Under the pieces are notes generated by a model. It saw nothing but the letters and a program-made list of their open reading frames with translations. It did no database searches and was not told where the DNA came from. DNA of 64,000 bases, taken from the NCBI RefSeq assembly GCF_002157855.1, contig NZ_CP020880.1, forward strand, positions 186,001 to 250,000. The letters run 5' to 3'. Each line of letters begins with the position of its first letter. The stretch's first letter is position 1. Shown here piece after piece: positions 10,005 through 19,197 of the stretch. A program made the translations under genes and the position numbers. This DNA comes from Sutcliffiella horikoshii. GTDB lineage: Bacteria > Bacillota > Bacilli > Bacillales > Bacillaceae_I.

Positions 10005-10041
10005 AAGGCGCAGCTTATTTTCGACTAGGCTGCGCTTTTCT
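10005..10041 (+). terminator. Terminator
   Basis: AAGGCGCAGC ... GCTGCGCTT stem-loop followed by TTTCTTT, 10 bp after the preceding stop codon. Confidence 0.8.
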
Positions 10042-10095
10042 TTATCATGAAAACCTCCCCTATCAAATAAGTTGTAGTAAGAGGAGGGGGACAGA

Positions 10096-10926
10096 ATGAG
10101 CTATGAACCGATTACCCCATGGGAAGAACATGAATTCTGGCTGGGCATATTAAAGGACCATGCCTATTTTATAAGAGATTATTTATCACCGGAAGAAAAG
10201 AAATGGGTCAAGCAGGCGGAGACGTTTATTGAGACTTTTGGAAAAGTGGAACAGGAGCTTAGAAAGGTTCCTAAAGATGCACCTGTTGATTCGGGACCGA
10301 TGATCAGGCTAGCGGAAATGGCGAATGAAGTGGCATACAAGTACTACTTGTTCGAAGGCAATCTGTTGAATCTGAGGCTTTTTAATAAGGTCAATTTGAA
10401 TTTGACACCGACTTATTTGAATGGGACGCTTTTGGAAAACAGGGAGTACTTGAGGATACTGGAAAGCTACGTCCAGGGAAAAGATTATCCTGCATTAACT
10501 CTCGTCGAATTGTTAAGCATGTGGCTGGATGATCAGTTGGGGCATGCCTCTTTATTATTGAGGATGTTGGATGGCGTGGAGTTTGCACTGGTGGAACGAG
10601 CCAATCATGTGAGAGGAAAGTTTTCGCAGTTTATTGTGAAAAATGACATGATGGAAGGCTATCTGCATTTTACAGAACCAGGCTTTCCTGCGCAGATGAG
10701 GTTCGCAAAGGAAGTGTCAGTCGAAGTGGTGAAGTTTAATAATCTGGTGGCCGAAGTACTGGAGCTTTACTTGGACGACGAACTCATTAATCAAAGTACA
10801 CTGCGATTTCTCGAACACCACTTTCCGGAATCCTGCTATTTTATGAGAAAGTTATCCTATTACGCGCCTTCTATTAGCTATCCGGCATGTAAGTTGACGA
10901 AGCCTACGTTAAGAAACTTAAATTAA
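10096..10926 (+). CDS. DUF2935 domain protein
   Basis: All-helical soluble protein of 276 residues with two tandem bundles. His/Glu-rich helices (TPWEEHEFWLGILKDHAYFI near the N-terminus; LGHASLLL and VERANHVRG in the middle; RFLEHHFPESCYFMRKL at the end) resemble the metal-binding helices of DUF2935, a family common in Bacillus and of unknown function. ATG 10096 follows GAGGAGGGGG. It is flanked by terminators on both sides, so it is transcribed alone. Confidence 0.8.
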   Translation: MSYEPITPWEEHEFWLGILKDHAYFIRDYLSPEEKKWVKQAETFIETFGKVEQELRKVPKDAPVDSGPMIRLAEMANEVAYKYYLFEGNLLNLRLFNKVNLNLTPTYLNGTLLENREYLRILESYVQGKDYPALTLVELLSMWLDDQLGHASLLLRMLDGVEFALVERANHVRGKFSQFIVKNDMMEGYLHFTEPGFPAQMRFAKEVSVEVVKFNNLVAEVLELYLDDELINQSTLRFLEHHFPESCYFMRKLSYYAPSISYPACKLTKPTLRNLN

Positions 10927-10938
10927 TGATATTAGATA

Positions 10939-10976
10939 AACACACTACCTCTATGTCAGGTTGGTGTGTTTTTTTA
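10939..10976 (+). terminator. Terminator of DUF2935 gene
   Basis: ACACACTACCT ... AGGTTGGTGTGT stem followed by seven T. Confidence 0.85.
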
Positions 10977-11042
10977 TAAGCATATTAAACAGTTTACTTT
11001 ATTCTTAAGAGGGAATTTTAAAAAGAGAATACCATAAAGGAA

Positions 11043-11723
11043 GTGTTAGAGTTGCCCCCTACTATTTCAACATTCGTATTTGATGTGTATGGAACCTTAT
11101 TTGATGTTCATTCTGTAAAAGAAAAAGCGGATGAATTATTTGACGGAAAAGGAACGGAAATCAGTGAAATATGGAGGAGAAAACAGTTGGAGTATTCGTT
11201 TCTTCGCCAACTGATGGGGAACTATGAAACATTTTTCGAGGTAACGAAAGATTCTTTGAAATATGCATTAAAGCAATTGGCCATTCCGTTTTCTAACAAA
11301 GAAGTGGAGTCTCTTATGGTGCAATATACTTCTTTGCGTGCCTATGATGAAGTACAGAATGTGCTAAGCACGCTTAAAGAGAATGGGAGGGTTCTTGCGG
11401 TCTTCTCAAACGGGTCGCGGAATATGTTAGAGCCTTTGGTCGAACAAGCAGGGATGAAAGAGTATTTCCATCACATCATAAGTGTAGATGACACGAAGCA
11501 GTATAAACCTACGCCTGCTTCCTATACGGGAGTGCTGAAAGTGATAGGTGTGAAAAGAGAAGAAGTTCTATTTATGTCTTCAAATGGATGGGATATCAGC
11601 GGCGCCAAAAACTTTGGTTTTCATACTGCTTGGATTAACAGAAATCATTTACCCCAAGAAGAATTGGGGCTAGCCCCAGATTACACATTTGATTCACTAG
11701 ATGGCATTTTGGATTTATTATAA
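11043..11723 (+). CDS. HAD-superfamily hydrolase, 2-haloacid dehalogenase-like
   Basis: Product of 226 residues. HAD motif I is DVYGTLFDV (residues 14-22, nucleophile Asp14), motif II VFSNGSRN, the Lys is in KQYKPTPASY, and motif IV is the FMSSNGWDISGAKNFG segment. The helical cap motif WRRKQLEYSFLRQLMG is the L-2-haloacid dehalogenase (type II) signature, so this subgroup is likely, though many such proteins act on other substrates. The start is GTG 11043, only one base after AAAGGA; TTG 11052 is nine codon-bases further on and better spaced, so the true N-terminus may be three residues shorter. Closely followed by a peroxiredoxin gene. Confidence 0.85.
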   Translation: MLELPPTISTFVFDVYGTLFDVHSVKEKADELFDGKGTEISEIWRRKQLEYSFLRQLMGNYETFFEVTKDSLKYALKQLAIPFSNKEVESLMVQYTSLRAYDEVQNVLSTLKENGRVLAVFSNGSRNMLEPLVEQAGMKEYFHHIISVDDTKQYKPTPASYTGVLKVIGVKREEVLFMSSNGWDISGAKNFGFHTAWINRNHLPQEELGLAPDYTFDSLDGILDLL

Positions 11724-11738
11724 AAGGAGGAAATGAAC

Positions 11739-12242
11739 ATGGGATATCTTAAATTAAAGGACAAAGCTCCTGAATTTAAACTTACTCAAACTACAGGGGA
11801 AACTTTCTCGTTTGACGCTCACCAAAAGGAGCATGAGGCATGGCATTTGATCGTCTTTTTCCGCGGTTCATGGTGCCCTGTCTGTCAAAATGAATTGAAG
11901 GAACTAGAGGAAAGCAAGGGGTACTTTGAGGATAAAAAGGTACATGTCTTGGCCATAGCCACAGAGGAAGTGGAAAAACTAAAGGAAATGGTATCGGAAT
12001 ATGATTTGACTATGCCTGTCCTTTCAGACTCGAAACTTGAAGCGTTAGAAGCATATGGTGTCTATTATCATGGAGAAGATGCTCCATATGAAGACCATGG
12101 AGTTCACGGGGAACCAGCCTATTTCCTTATTGATGAAAAAGGAAAACTACTCTATCAACAAAGGCAGACAAGTCCATTTGGTAGACCGTCTGTATCTGAA
12201 CTGCGAAAAATTGTGAAATACATTGGGAAGAATTTAAAGTAG
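11739..12242 (+). CDS. Peroxiredoxin-like (AhpC/TSA, redoxin) protein
   Basis: Thioredoxin-fold protein of 167 residues with the active site FRGSWCPVCQNE (CxxC near 47-50) in the position of the peroxidatic Cys, and a GEPAYFLIDEKGKLLY strand carrying the cis-Pro. It probably reduces peroxides or disulfides in the cytosol. ATG 11739 is eight bases from GGAGG; ATG 11733 is only two bases away, so the second Met is preferred. It starts 15 bp after the dehalogenase stop and is probably co-transcribed with it. Confidence 0.85.
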   Translation: MGYLKLKDKAPEFKLTQTTGETFSFDAHQKEHEAWHLIVFFRGSWCPVCQNELKELEESKGYFEDKKVHVLAIATEEVEKLKEMVSEYDLTMPVLSDSKLEALEAYGVYYHGEDAPYEDHGVHGEPAYFLIDEKGKLLYQQRQTSPFGRPSVSELRKIVKYIGKNLK

Positions 12243-12378
12243 CCTTGTAATCTAGACTTCACCAACCCGCTTCACCTACAATTCTTAAAACTTTCTAGTT
12301 AAGTTATTTAAGCCATTGTCTATGGAGATAAATTCCTATACTATTAAAAATAGACAATTGCTTGAAGTTATGAAGCAG

Positions 12379-12406
12379 TCCCCTCTCCTAGTGAGAGGGA
12401 TTTTTT
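12379..12406 (+). terminator. Terminator before hemAT
   Basis: CCCTCTC CTAGT GAGAGGG stem with six T, 137 bp after the peroxiredoxin stop and 22 bp before the hemAT ATG. It could terminate the upstream unit or act as a leader attenuator for hemAT. Confidence 0.75.
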
Positions 12407-12427
12407 GTATGAAAAAGGGGAGTCAGG

Positions 12428-13720
12428 ATGATATTCAAAAGGGAACGCCAACAAGGGAAAAGCTTCAGTTTTGAAGAGGGAAAAGGGAGTCTTGAGGTGA
12501 AAAGAGATAGTGAGATCCTCAAGCAAGTAAAAATGATAGACCTTCACAAAAGGGACTTGGAAATTATAAACGCCATTCAACCGTTTGTTACGGCACAAAT
12601 CGAGGATATTGTAGCGAGATTTTACAAGAATCTAGAGAATGAACCGGCGTTATTGACAATTATTAATGATAATAGCTCCATCGAAAGGCTTAAAAAGACG
12701 CTTAAACAACATATTACCGAAATGTTTGATGGGAAGATCGATGAGTCCTATTTTGCAAAAAGGATAAAGATAGCTCAAATACATGTAAAGATTGGATTGC
12801 AAACGAAATGGTATATGTGTGCATTCCAAGATTTGCTTTTATCGCTGATAAACATCATTGATAAGAATATTTCAGACAAAGAAGACTGCCTTCTTGCAAT
12901 CAGAGCCGTTTCAAAGCTGTTGAATTTGGAGCAGCAGTTAGTATTAGAGGCATATGATCAGGAAACAGAAAGATTAAAAGGAGCTGTGGAGGAACAGAAG
13001 CGACACGTTAGGGATAATGTAGCGAGCGCATCTGAAAATTTAGCTGCTATTTCAGAAGAGACGAACGCGGCGTTTCAACAATTGCTCTCACGTTCTAGTG
13101 AGATAGTGTCTCTTTCAAACAACGGAACAGAGCTTTCCATACTTGCACAGGAGCATGCGGAAAATGGAAAGGGCCAAATACATAAACAAACGTTGAATAT
13201 GACAAATATTCATGGTTCAGTCAATGATATTTCAAGGGATGTGGATGTATTATTAACCATATCAAAACAGATGGAAGAAATCGTAGAAATTGTGACAGGA
13301 ATAGCGGACCAGACCAACTTGTTGGCGCTTAATGCTGCCATTGAAGCGGCAAGGGCTGGAGAGTCAGGACGCGGCTTTGCTGTGGTAGCAGGTGAGGTTC
13401 GAAAACTTTCCGAACAGACAAAAAAATCAGTAACAAATGTTTCTTCTCTTATCCTGAATACGAATAAGCAAGCAGAGGAATTGATAAAGTCCTTAGAGAG
13501 AATAAGAGTCGAAGTCAAAAGTGGCGACGATAACATGAAGCAGACAGAAAAACACTTTGAAGAAATTTTAAATATGTTAGGGAAAACTTGTAATCAAAAT
13601 AACAAAATCAACGAAGAAGTATTGTCTTTTGTGGGAGTGGTAGATGATTTGGGAAAGGCATTTGAAGAGGTTGCTCATTCTGCAGATAGCTTGACTATGA
13701 TTACGCAAGAGATGAAATAA
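12428..13720 (+). CDS. hemAT: Haem-based aerotaxis transducer HemAT
   Basis: Soluble oxygen sensor signalling to CheA. The N-terminal globin-coupled sensor domain spans roughly residues 30-180, with the proximal haem His about residue 119 in [17 protein letters not shown]. The C-terminal methyl-accepting signalling domain (about 200-430) includes the invariant hairpin tip [22 protein letters not shown]. Length 430 matches B. subtilis HemAT (432). There are no membrane helices, as in HemAT. ATG 12428 follows AAGGGGAG. Single-gene unit with its own terminator. Confidence 0.95.
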   Translation: MIFKRERQQGKSFSFEEGKGSLEVKRDSEILKQVKMIDLHKRDLEIINAIQPFVTAQIEDIVARFYKNLENEPALLTIINDNSSIERLKKTLKQHITEMFDGKIDESYFAKRIKIAQIHVKIGLQTKWYMCAFQDLLLSLINIIDKNISDKEDCLLAIRAVSKLLNLEQQLVLEAYDQETERLKGAVEEQKRHVRDNVASASENLAAISEETNAAFQQLLSRSSEIVSLSNNGTELSILAQEHAENGKGQIHKQTLNMTNIHGSVNDISRDVDVLLTISKQMEEIVEIVTGIADQTNLLALNAAIEAARAGESGRGFAVVAGEVRKLSEQTKKSVTNVSSLILNTNKQAEELIKSLERIRVEVKSGDDNMKQTEKHFEEILNMLGKTCNQNNKINEEVLSFVGVVDDLGKAFEEVAHSADSLTMITQEMK

Positions 13721-13732
13721 TTTATAACAGAT

Positions 13733-13769
13733 GCTGGTGGGATTACATTCTCACCGGTTTTTTTTTGCT
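13733..13769 (+). terminator. Terminator of hemAT
   Basis: CTGGTGGGA ... TCTCACCGG stem-loop and nine T, just past the hemAT stop. Confidence 0.8.
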
Positions 13770-13888
13770 CCGTTCACTAATTCCCCCTGAATTGTGGATA
13801 GAAAAGAGTGAGAACTTGATTACAAGACAAGTTTTAGGGAAATTATGAAAGAAAGTTTATTTTCTAAGAATAGGAGTTGAACGGTGAA

Positions 13889-14359
13889 ATGGATATGGAT
13901 ACATCCAACTATAGCAGACGTAATTTGTGGTCGGGGATTCTCTTTGGATTAGGGATGGTTGCTTTTATAGATGAAACGATCTTTCACCAATTGCTTCACT
14001 GGCATCATTTTTATGATAAGTCCACAACAAGTGTGGGTTTAGTTTCCGACGGGTTATTTCATGCCTTCAGCTGGTTTGCGACGATTGGGGGCTTGTTTTT
14101 ATTTGCTGATTTAAGGAGAAGGAAGTCGCTTGTTTGGAAAAGGTGGATAGGCGGTATTTATTTGGGGGCAGGAGTTTTTCAATTATATGATGGGATCATT
14201 CAACACAAGATCATGCGGATTCATCAAATTCGGTATGTTGATAATGTAATAATTTATGACGTAATTTGGAATATGATCGCTGCGGGGATGATAGTGGTGG
14301 GTGTGATTTTAACGATTAAAACGAATAATAGGCAACGTTCCAAAGAGGTTGCTTCATGA
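13889..14359 (+). CDS. DUF2243 family membrane protein
   Basis: Product of 156 residues with four predicted membrane helices. DUF2243 features are seen: ETIFHQLLHWHHF near the start, SDGLFHAF, and a C-terminal YDVIWN segment. Several His residues lie at helix ends and could bind metal. A TTG at 13877 is in frame but directly abuts the GGAG ribosome site, so ATG 13889 is preferred. Its stop overlaps the CtaG-like ATG (ATGA), implying coupled translation and a joint role with that protein, perhaps in copper handling or oxidase assembly. Confidence 0.8.
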   Translation: MDMDTSNYSRRNLWSGILFGLGMVAFIDETIFHQLLHWHHFYDKSTTSVGLVSDGLFHAFSWFATIGGLFLFADLRRRKSLVWKRWIGGIYLGAGVFQLYDGIIQHKIMRIHQIRYVDNVIIYDVIWNMIAAGMIVVGVILTIKTNNRQRSKEVAS

Positions 14360-15159
14360 GCCTACTCACACACATCCATCATCAGGCAGAGATAGGTGGT
14401 TGGACCAGTCAGCTTCTGGTGGTTCCTTTTTTATTGGCATTACTTTTATATATAACAGGAGTGAAACTATCCAATGGAAAATATACAAAATGGCCGCTCA
14501 AGCGGACTTTGTTGTTTACTAGTGGAATTATCTTTGCTGTGATTGCTTTGGCAGGTCCCATTGCAGAAAGGGCACATGTGGATTTCTCCTACCATATGTA
14601 CGCACATCTATTATTAGGGATGTTGGCGCCACTATTACTCGCCTTATCGGCACCTATGACCCTTTTAATGAGGGCGCTTAGCGTTAATGCTTCCAGAAAG
14701 TTAACACGAATCCTAAAGAGTAAACCTATCTCGGTCGTTACAGATCCAGCTGTTGCTACTGTCTTAAATATCGGAGGATTGTGGGTTCTATATACAACCG
14801 CATTGTATGAAGCGATGCATCAGCATGTAGGGCTGTATCTTTTCGTACATTTCCATGTGTTCTTGGCAGGGTATTTGTTTACGATATCGATGATTTATGT
14901 TGACCCGACAGCGCATAGAAGAAGCTACCTCTACCGGACCATCGTCTTCATCCTTGCACTTGCCGGACATGGTATTCTATCGAAATTCATCTATTCTATG
15001 CCTCCAAAAGGTGTGCCTGTAGAACAAGCGGAAAGTGGAGCAATGGTTATGTACTATGGCGGCGATGTGATTGACGGTATCATCTTAGTTATCCTGTGCT
15101 ATCAATGGTATAAAACTACACGTCCTAGAGCACTTAGCGAGGTAGCGTTGAAAGGGTAA
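14356..15159 (+). CDS. ctaG: Cytochrome c oxidase assembly factor, CtaG (caa3) type
   Basis: Seven-helix membrane protein of 267 residues. It carries the conserved HMYAHLLLGMLAPLLLALSAP motif, the FVHFHVFLAGYLF helix with paired His, and the C-terminal MYYGGDVID motif typical of the Bacillus CtaG family, needed for caa3 oxidase formation in B. subtilis and probably a copper protein. No caa3 genes are nearby; the ba3 operon is 5 kb away. Here it forms a two-gene unit with a DUF2243 protein. Confidence 0.85.
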   Translation: MSLLTHIHHQAEIGGWTSQLLVVPFLLALLLYITGVKLSNGKYTKWPLKRTLLFTSGIIFAVIALAGPIAERAHVDFSYHMYAHLLLGMLAPLLLALSAPMTLLMRALSVNASRKLTRILKSKPISVVTDPAVATVLNIGGLWVLYTTALYEAMHQHVGLYLFVHFHVFLAGYLFTISMIYVDPTAHRRSYLYRTIVFILALAGHGILSKFIYSMPPKGVPVEQAESGAMVMYYGGDVIDGIILVILCYQWYKTTRPRALSEVALKG

Positions 15160-15175
15160 GGAGTAGTGATTGGAA

Positions 15176-15220
15176 AAAGAAGCCGTGGAGAACTTTCCCT
15201 CCTTGGCTTCTTTATTTTTT
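15176..15220. terminator. Bidirectional terminator between ctaG-like and cotF-like genes
   Basis: AAAGAAGCC GTGGAG ... CTCC TTGGCTTCTTT with A and T runs on both sides, between convergent genes. Confidence 0.8.
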
Positions 15221-15890
15221 AGTGAGTCATATTCCCCTGATTCGGTACAGTTGTATAACTTTGCAGCATAGCATTCATATCCTGCATAGCGAGCTGTGGT
15301 ACTTGATAGTAACCGTGTTTATTTTGATAAAGAAAAATCTCGTAACTCATTTCAATGAAGTTTGGCACACTGTCTGCAATGACGCGACGAAGGACCGGAT
15401 TGGTCATTTCGAGCGCAGTCATGGCAAGCAGCGTCGCAAGCCCCTTTGTTTGTCCAAGCATATAAGCGGAAAGCCCTTTGTCAGCAAGCTCATTGACGGA
15501 TTGGTTCGGCTTTTTTGGTTGTGAAGGTGTGATGCCGTATACTACGTCATGTGTTTGGGTCATTTTATACACTTGAGTAGAAACGGATGGCTTCTGACCA
15601 GTTCGGAAACTTTCCACGATGGTGTTGTACATCTGGGTTACAAAGGTTGTTTGGCGTTTCACGATATCTTTTAGCGCAGGATCCTGGATATGCTGTTCGT
15701 ACATTTGGTATTGGTCGAGCATGCTGATAATGCCGGCAATCACTTCATGTGCATCGAATAGCTCGTGCCCGCCGTGGTTCGTATTTGGGGTAGCTTGTGT
15801 CCCTTGTGTGTTCATGTTCATTGTTGGCGGCATCTGATTTTGATTCATATTTTGTCCTTGTGAGGTAGGTTGATTTTGCATGTTTTTCAT
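15219..15890 (-). CDS. Spore coat protein, CotF family
   Basis: Product of 223 residues. The N-terminal 40 are Gln/Asn/Met-rich and low complexity; then comes a ferritin-like helical CotF domain (HELFDAHEVIAGIISMLDQYQMYEQHI, about 42-200) ending with YYQVPQLA, the usual CotF tail. B. subtilis YhcQ has a similar plan. A mother-cell sporulation promoter would be expected but I could not place one. ATG 15890 directly follows TAAGGAGAG; ATG 15881 three codons on has better spacing. Confidence 0.85.
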   Translation of the reverse strand: MKNMQNQPTSQGQNMNQNQMPPTMNMNTQGTQATPNTNHGGHELFDAHEVIAGIISMLDQYQMYEQHIQDPALKDIVKRQTTFVTQMYNTIVESFRTGQKPSVSTQVYKMTQTHDVVYGITPSQPKKPNQSVNELADKGLSAYMLGQTKGLATLLAMTALEMTNPVLRRVIADSVPNFIEMSYEIFLYQNKHGYYQVPQLAMQDMNAMLQSYTTVPNQGNMTH

Positions 15891-16029
15891 CTCTCCTTAA
15901 AGTGGCATTCTATCTTATAATGAGCAAATTTGTCCCATTCATGTATGAAAAGTGAGGCGGGAAAATATAATGTCAATGGTACAAGGAGTTTCTTGTTGGG
16001 TGGGGAATAGTAGTGGTGGAGGGATGAGG

Positions 16030-16236
16030 ATGATCGAAACTCTAAAGAAGGTGCTGGTGCTTGTAGTAATCCTCGGGCAAGTGGTCGGTGTGGCCCTGCT
16101 TATAGTTAATATTTGGTTAGGAGTTATGTTTTACATATTTTATGTGCTTGCACTCCTAGCACTATTCATTGTGCTGATTGTAGAGCGTGCAAAAGAAAAA
16201 GAGGAGGATGACAAAAATGATTATAGTGACTACTGA
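16030..16236 (+). CDS. Small membrane protein upstream of ybjQ-like gene
   Basis: Product of 68 residues with two hydrophobic helices (VLVLVVILGQVVGVALLIV and IFYVLALLALFIVLIV) and a charged tail EKEEDDKNDYSDY. Unrecognised family. Several in-frame starts exist upstream; ATG 16030 is the one properly spaced from GGTGGAGGG. Its end overlaps the next gene by 20 bases, so the two are translated together, suggesting the YbjQ protein has a membrane partner. Confidence 0.6.
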   Translation: MIETLKKVLVLVVILGQVVGVALLIVNIWLGVMFYIFYVLALLALFIVLIVERAKEKEEDDKNDYSDY

Positions 16237-16531
16237 GTCGGTACCAGGGAAAAAGATTGTGGATCTGAAGGGATTTGTGAAAGGTAGTACGGTGCAATCA
16301 AAACATATTGGGAAGGATCTATTGGCAGGACTGAAAACGATTGTCGGGGGTGAAATCAAGGAATACTCGGAAATGATGCAGGAGGCTCGTCAAAAAGCAA
16401 TCGGCCGGATGGTGGAGGATGCAAAGAGCAAAGGGGCGAATGCTATTATTTGTGTACGTTTGGAAACCTCGAGCGTCATGACAAATGCATCCGAGATTAT
16501 TGCTTATGGGACGGCGGTAACGGTGGACTAA
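16217..16531 (+). CDS. YbjQ/UPF0145 family protein
   Basis: Product of 104 residues. The family pattern is clear: IIVTTESVPGKKI at the start, GFVKGSTVQSKHIGKDLLAGLKTIVGGE in the middle, AIGRMVEDAKSKGANAIICVRLETSSV and a final IIAYGTAVTV. The proteins form pentamers and are labelled putative heavy-metal-binding, but the role is not established. ATG 16217 is nine bases from GAGGAGG; the ATG at 16208 touches it. Confidence 0.9.
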   Translation: MIIVTTESVPGKKIVDLKGFVKGSTVQSKHIGKDLLAGLKTIVGGEIKEYSEMMQEARQKAIGRMVEDAKSKGANAIICVRLETSSVMTNASEIIAYGTAVTVD

Positions 16532-16541
16532 TAAGAAAAGA

Positions 16542-16583
16542 GAAAGCGCTTGGTTAGCAATGTAGCCCGCCAAGCGCTTTTTT
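16542..16583. terminator. Terminator between ybjQ-like and yngK-like genes
   Basis: AAAGCGCTTGG ... CCAAGCGCTTTTTT, a strong 11-bp stem between convergent genes; may serve both directions. Confidence 0.8.
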
Positions 16584-16594
16584 CAGAGGTGTCT

Positions 16595-18157
16595 TTATTT
16601 TACAACCTTCACAATCTTTGCATCCTTACTTTCTACTCCAGTATTGGAAACGGAGGTTACGCCATACGTATAGCGTTTGCCTTCCTCAATGGTGCTGTCA
16701 ATATAAGTGGTAACACCTTCTGTTGCATACACAACATCCACAATATTCGCAGGATTGTTATAATCTCCTTCTTTCATCCCATCGAAACGGTAGATAACAT
16801 ATTTCCTTGCGTCAGAATGCTTTTTATCATCGATTGTTAGGGTGATACTGCCTCCTGTTTTAACTGCTTTCACCGTGTTTGGCTTTTGTGGAAGCTTTTC
16901 GCCGTTCCACGGAGTTGCAGGAACGAGTGCAGGCTCTATATAGATTTCGTTTGTTAATATGTCTGCATAGCCAAGGTTATTTTTGATAATTTGTCTAAGG
17001 GAGAAATGCATCTGTCCTTGCGTATTCTCGTCTTTGCGGTTGTCTAGAATCTGTTCAGGAAGCTCGTATGGGTTATCCCAGTTCTGGTCAAAATTGTCTC
17101 CAACCTTGTAGTCCGCTGTTCCGATATACAGGTTCACCGGATGGTTATGGGCATATTCTTCGACTTCATTGCTCCACCAGTCAAGCAGGATGGAGTAATC
17201 GGCTGCTGCAAAACCGCGGGACCAGTAGATTTGCGGTGTGATGTAGTCGATACTGCCGTCTTTGATCCATTGTCTTGTATCCGCATATAGGTCATCATAG
17301 TTTGTTTGGCCGGCTTGTGTATTGCTTCCTGTCGGATCCATTGCGATATTTCTCCAAACACCAAATGGGGAGATTCCAAACTGTACCCAGCTCTTTGTTT
17401 CTTTGATCGTGTCATTGATGGCCGACACTAGGTTGTTTACGTTGTCGCGTCTCCAGTCTTCGATATTATCAAAACCGCGCGGATCTGCTTCAAATTGCGC
17501 TTGATCCGGGAATTCCTCTCCAGCCCTGCGATATGGATAGAAGTAATCATCCATATGAACCGCTTCAATGTCATAGTTCGTTACAAGCTCCTCGACAGTT
17601 GAAAGCAGGTAATCCTGCACTTCCTGAATACCAGGATTCAAGTAGTATTGAAAACCGTATCTAACCACCCATTCAGGATGTTCCTTTGCAACATTTTCCT
17701 CAGAAAGGCTTTCTAATGTTTCAAAAGGCATCGTCACACGATAAGGATTAACCCAAGCGTGCACTTCGATACCGCGCGCATGAGATTCATCAATCATAAT
17801 TTGGAGCGGGTCATAACCTGGGTCTGTTCCTTGTGCACCTCCAGTCACATATTTGGACCAAGGATCGATTTCAGATGGATAAAAAGCATCTGCTGTAGGT
17901 TTTACCTGATAAATGATCGTATTAAAGTTTTTACCTTTTAGAAAATCAAGCGTTTCTTCTACCCATGCTGTATAGTCTGCTTCGTTCAATCCTGCTTGCA
18001 TGTCAATGTTTTGAACCGTGGCAATCCAGGCTGCCCTCATCTCATGCTTTGGCTGCTGAGTCATTTCTGCACTCCCTTTCGTTGTAAAAAGAGGGAGAGT
18101 GAAGGAGAATAATAATGCGGTAATCATTATGTACTTACATGCTTGTCCAAATTTCAT
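16595..18157 (-). CDS. yngK: Secreted glycoside hydrolase-like protein, GHL10/DUF187 family (YngK-like)
   Basis: Product of 520 residues: signal peptide (TALLFSFTLPLFTTKGSA), a TIM-barrel of the GHL10/DUF187 type (about 40-390) with MRAAWIATVQNID at the start, GIEVHAWVNPYR, HMDDYFYPYR and YITPQIYW as barrel strand ends carrying acidic residues, then a fibronectin-III-like C-terminal domain (about 420-520). B. subtilis YngK is about the same length. It is probably exported and acts on a polysaccharide, substrate unknown. A cre-like site lies upstream, so carbon catabolite repression is plausible. Confidence 0.88.
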   Translation of the reverse strand: MKFGQACKYIMITALLFSFTLPLFTTKGSAEMTQQPKHEMRAAWIATVQNIDMQAGLNEADYTAWVEETLDFLKGKNFNTIIYQVKPTADAFYPSEIDPWSKYVTGGAQGTDPGYDPLQIMIDESHARGIEVHAWVNPYRVTMPFETLESLSEENVAKEHPEWVVRYGFQYYLNPGIQEVQDYLLSTVEELVTNYDIEAVHMDDYFYPYRRAGEEFPDQAQFEADPRGFDNIEDWRRDNVNNLVSAINDTIKETKSWVQFGISPFGVWRNIAMDPTGSNTQAGQTNYDDLYADTRQWIKDGSIDYITPQIYWSRGFAAADYSILLDWWSNEVEEYAHNHPVNLYIGTADYKVGDNFDQNWDNPYELPEQILDNRKDENTQGQMHFSLRQIIKNNLGYADILTNEIYIEPALVPATPWNGEKLPQKPNTVKAVKTGGSITLTIDDKKHSDARKYVIYRFDGMKEGDYNNPANIVDVVYATEGVTTYIDSTIEEGKRYTYGVTSVSNTGVESKDAKIVKVVK

Positions 18158-18187
18158 TTGTAGCCCCTCGCTTTCTTTTTGTTTAAT

Positions 18188-18202
18188 AGTAAACGCTTAC
18201 AA
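18188..18202. promoter_or_regulatory. Possible cre site (CcpA) upstream of yngK-like gene
   Basis: Minus strand TTGTAAGCGTTTACT agrees with the cre consensus (TGNAARCGNWWNCA-like palindrome TGTAAGC/GTTTACT), 31-45 bp upstream of the ATG. Confidence 0.5.
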
Positions 18203-18365
18203 AACACTGAAATAAAATTTCAATAAATTACAGAAAAATTGAAACATTACTTCTGTTTCCATTATAAAAGGAATGAAAGTGAGGGGATATAAGACGAAAG
18301 AATTAAAATGCAGAATATTCAAACTTAAACAGTAAACATATAGGCCTATTTTTCAAAAAAACCTA

Positions 18366-18396
18366 TTTACCTTTACGCAACGTCAAGGTGTACACT
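18366..18396 (+). promoter_or_regulatory. MerR-type promoter/operator of the mta-like gene
   Basis: TTTACC (-35, 18366-18371) and TACACT (-10, 18391-18396) are separated by 19 bp, the over-long spacer of MerR-activated promoters. The spacer region holds the dyad ACC-TTTACGCAACGTCAA-GGT (18369-18389). It is 25 bp upstream of the regulator's own start, so autoregulation is likely. Confidence 0.75.
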
Positions 18397-18420
18397 GAAT
18401 TTGTCAGGAGGTGATCAATC

Positions 18421-19188
18421 GTGGAATACACCGTACAGAAATTAGCAAAATTGGCTGGAGTGACAGGCAGGACGCTGCGTTATTATGATGAGATTGGGAT
18501 TCTCAAGCCGGCGAGAATAAGTGCATCGGGGTATCGCATCTACGGGCAGGCGGAAGTGGATATGCTGCAGCAAATCCTCTTTTACCGCGAGCTCGAACTG
18601 GATCTCGAAAGCATCCAAAAAATCATCAACGCTCCATCCTTTAATGAAGTGGAAGCACTTAAAGAACACCGTGACAAGCTTCTGACAAAGCAAAAGCGGC
18701 TTGAGGGCCTCATTGAAAGTGTAGACCGGACACTGGCTGCGAAAGAAGGGAGTATTACTATGAGTGATAAAGAGAAGTTTGAATCATTTAAGCAGAATAT
18801 GATAGATAAAAACGAAGAAAAATATGGCGAAGAAATCAGAGGAAAATACGGCAACGAGACGATCGATAAATCCAACGCTAAAGTAAAAGGCATGTCCAAG
18901 GGTCAATACGAACAAGGAGAAAAGCTTGGGGAAGAGGTGCTGAACGTCTTGAACGAAGCATTCAAAACTGGTGACCCTTCAGGAGAGCTTGCACAAAAAG
19001 CCGCTGACCTGCATCGCCAATGGTTAGGTTATTACTGGGACTCTTATTCCAAGGAAGCGCATGCCGGACTTGCTCAGATGTATGTGGATGACGAGCGATT
19101 TACAGCTTTTTATGATAAAAAACAAACTGGTACAGCAGAATTCCTGCGGGATGCCATCTATATCTACACAGGAATGCAAAAACAGTAA
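18421..19188 (+). CDS. mta: MerR-family activator with TipAS ligand domain (Mta-like)
   Basis: Product of 255 residues. The N-terminal winged helix-turn-helix of MerR type (YTVQKLAKLAGVTGRTLRYYDEIGI, residues 3-27) is followed by a coiled-coil dimer helix (about 75-105) and a TipAS domain (about 115-250) of the kind that binds thiopeptides and other hydrophobic drugs. Length and plan match B. subtilis Mta (257), which activates multidrug efflux genes. The start is GTG 18421 with AGGAGGTGATC. No efflux pump is adjacent here, so targets must be elsewhere, plus its own promoter. Confidence 0.88.
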   Translation: MEYTVQKLAKLAGVTGRTLRYYDEIGILKPARISASGYRIYGQAEVDMLQQILFYRELELDLESIQKIINAPSFNEVEALKEHRDKLLTKQKRLEGLIESVDRTLAAKEGSITMSDKEKFESFKQNMIDKNEEKYGEEIRGKYGNETIDKSNAKVKGMSKGQYEQGEKLGEEVLNVLNEAFKTGDPSGELAQKAADLHRQWLGYYWDSYSKEAHAGLAQMYVDDERFTAFYDKKQTGTAEFLRDAIYIYTGMQKQ

Positions 19189-19197
19189 CGTATACCA

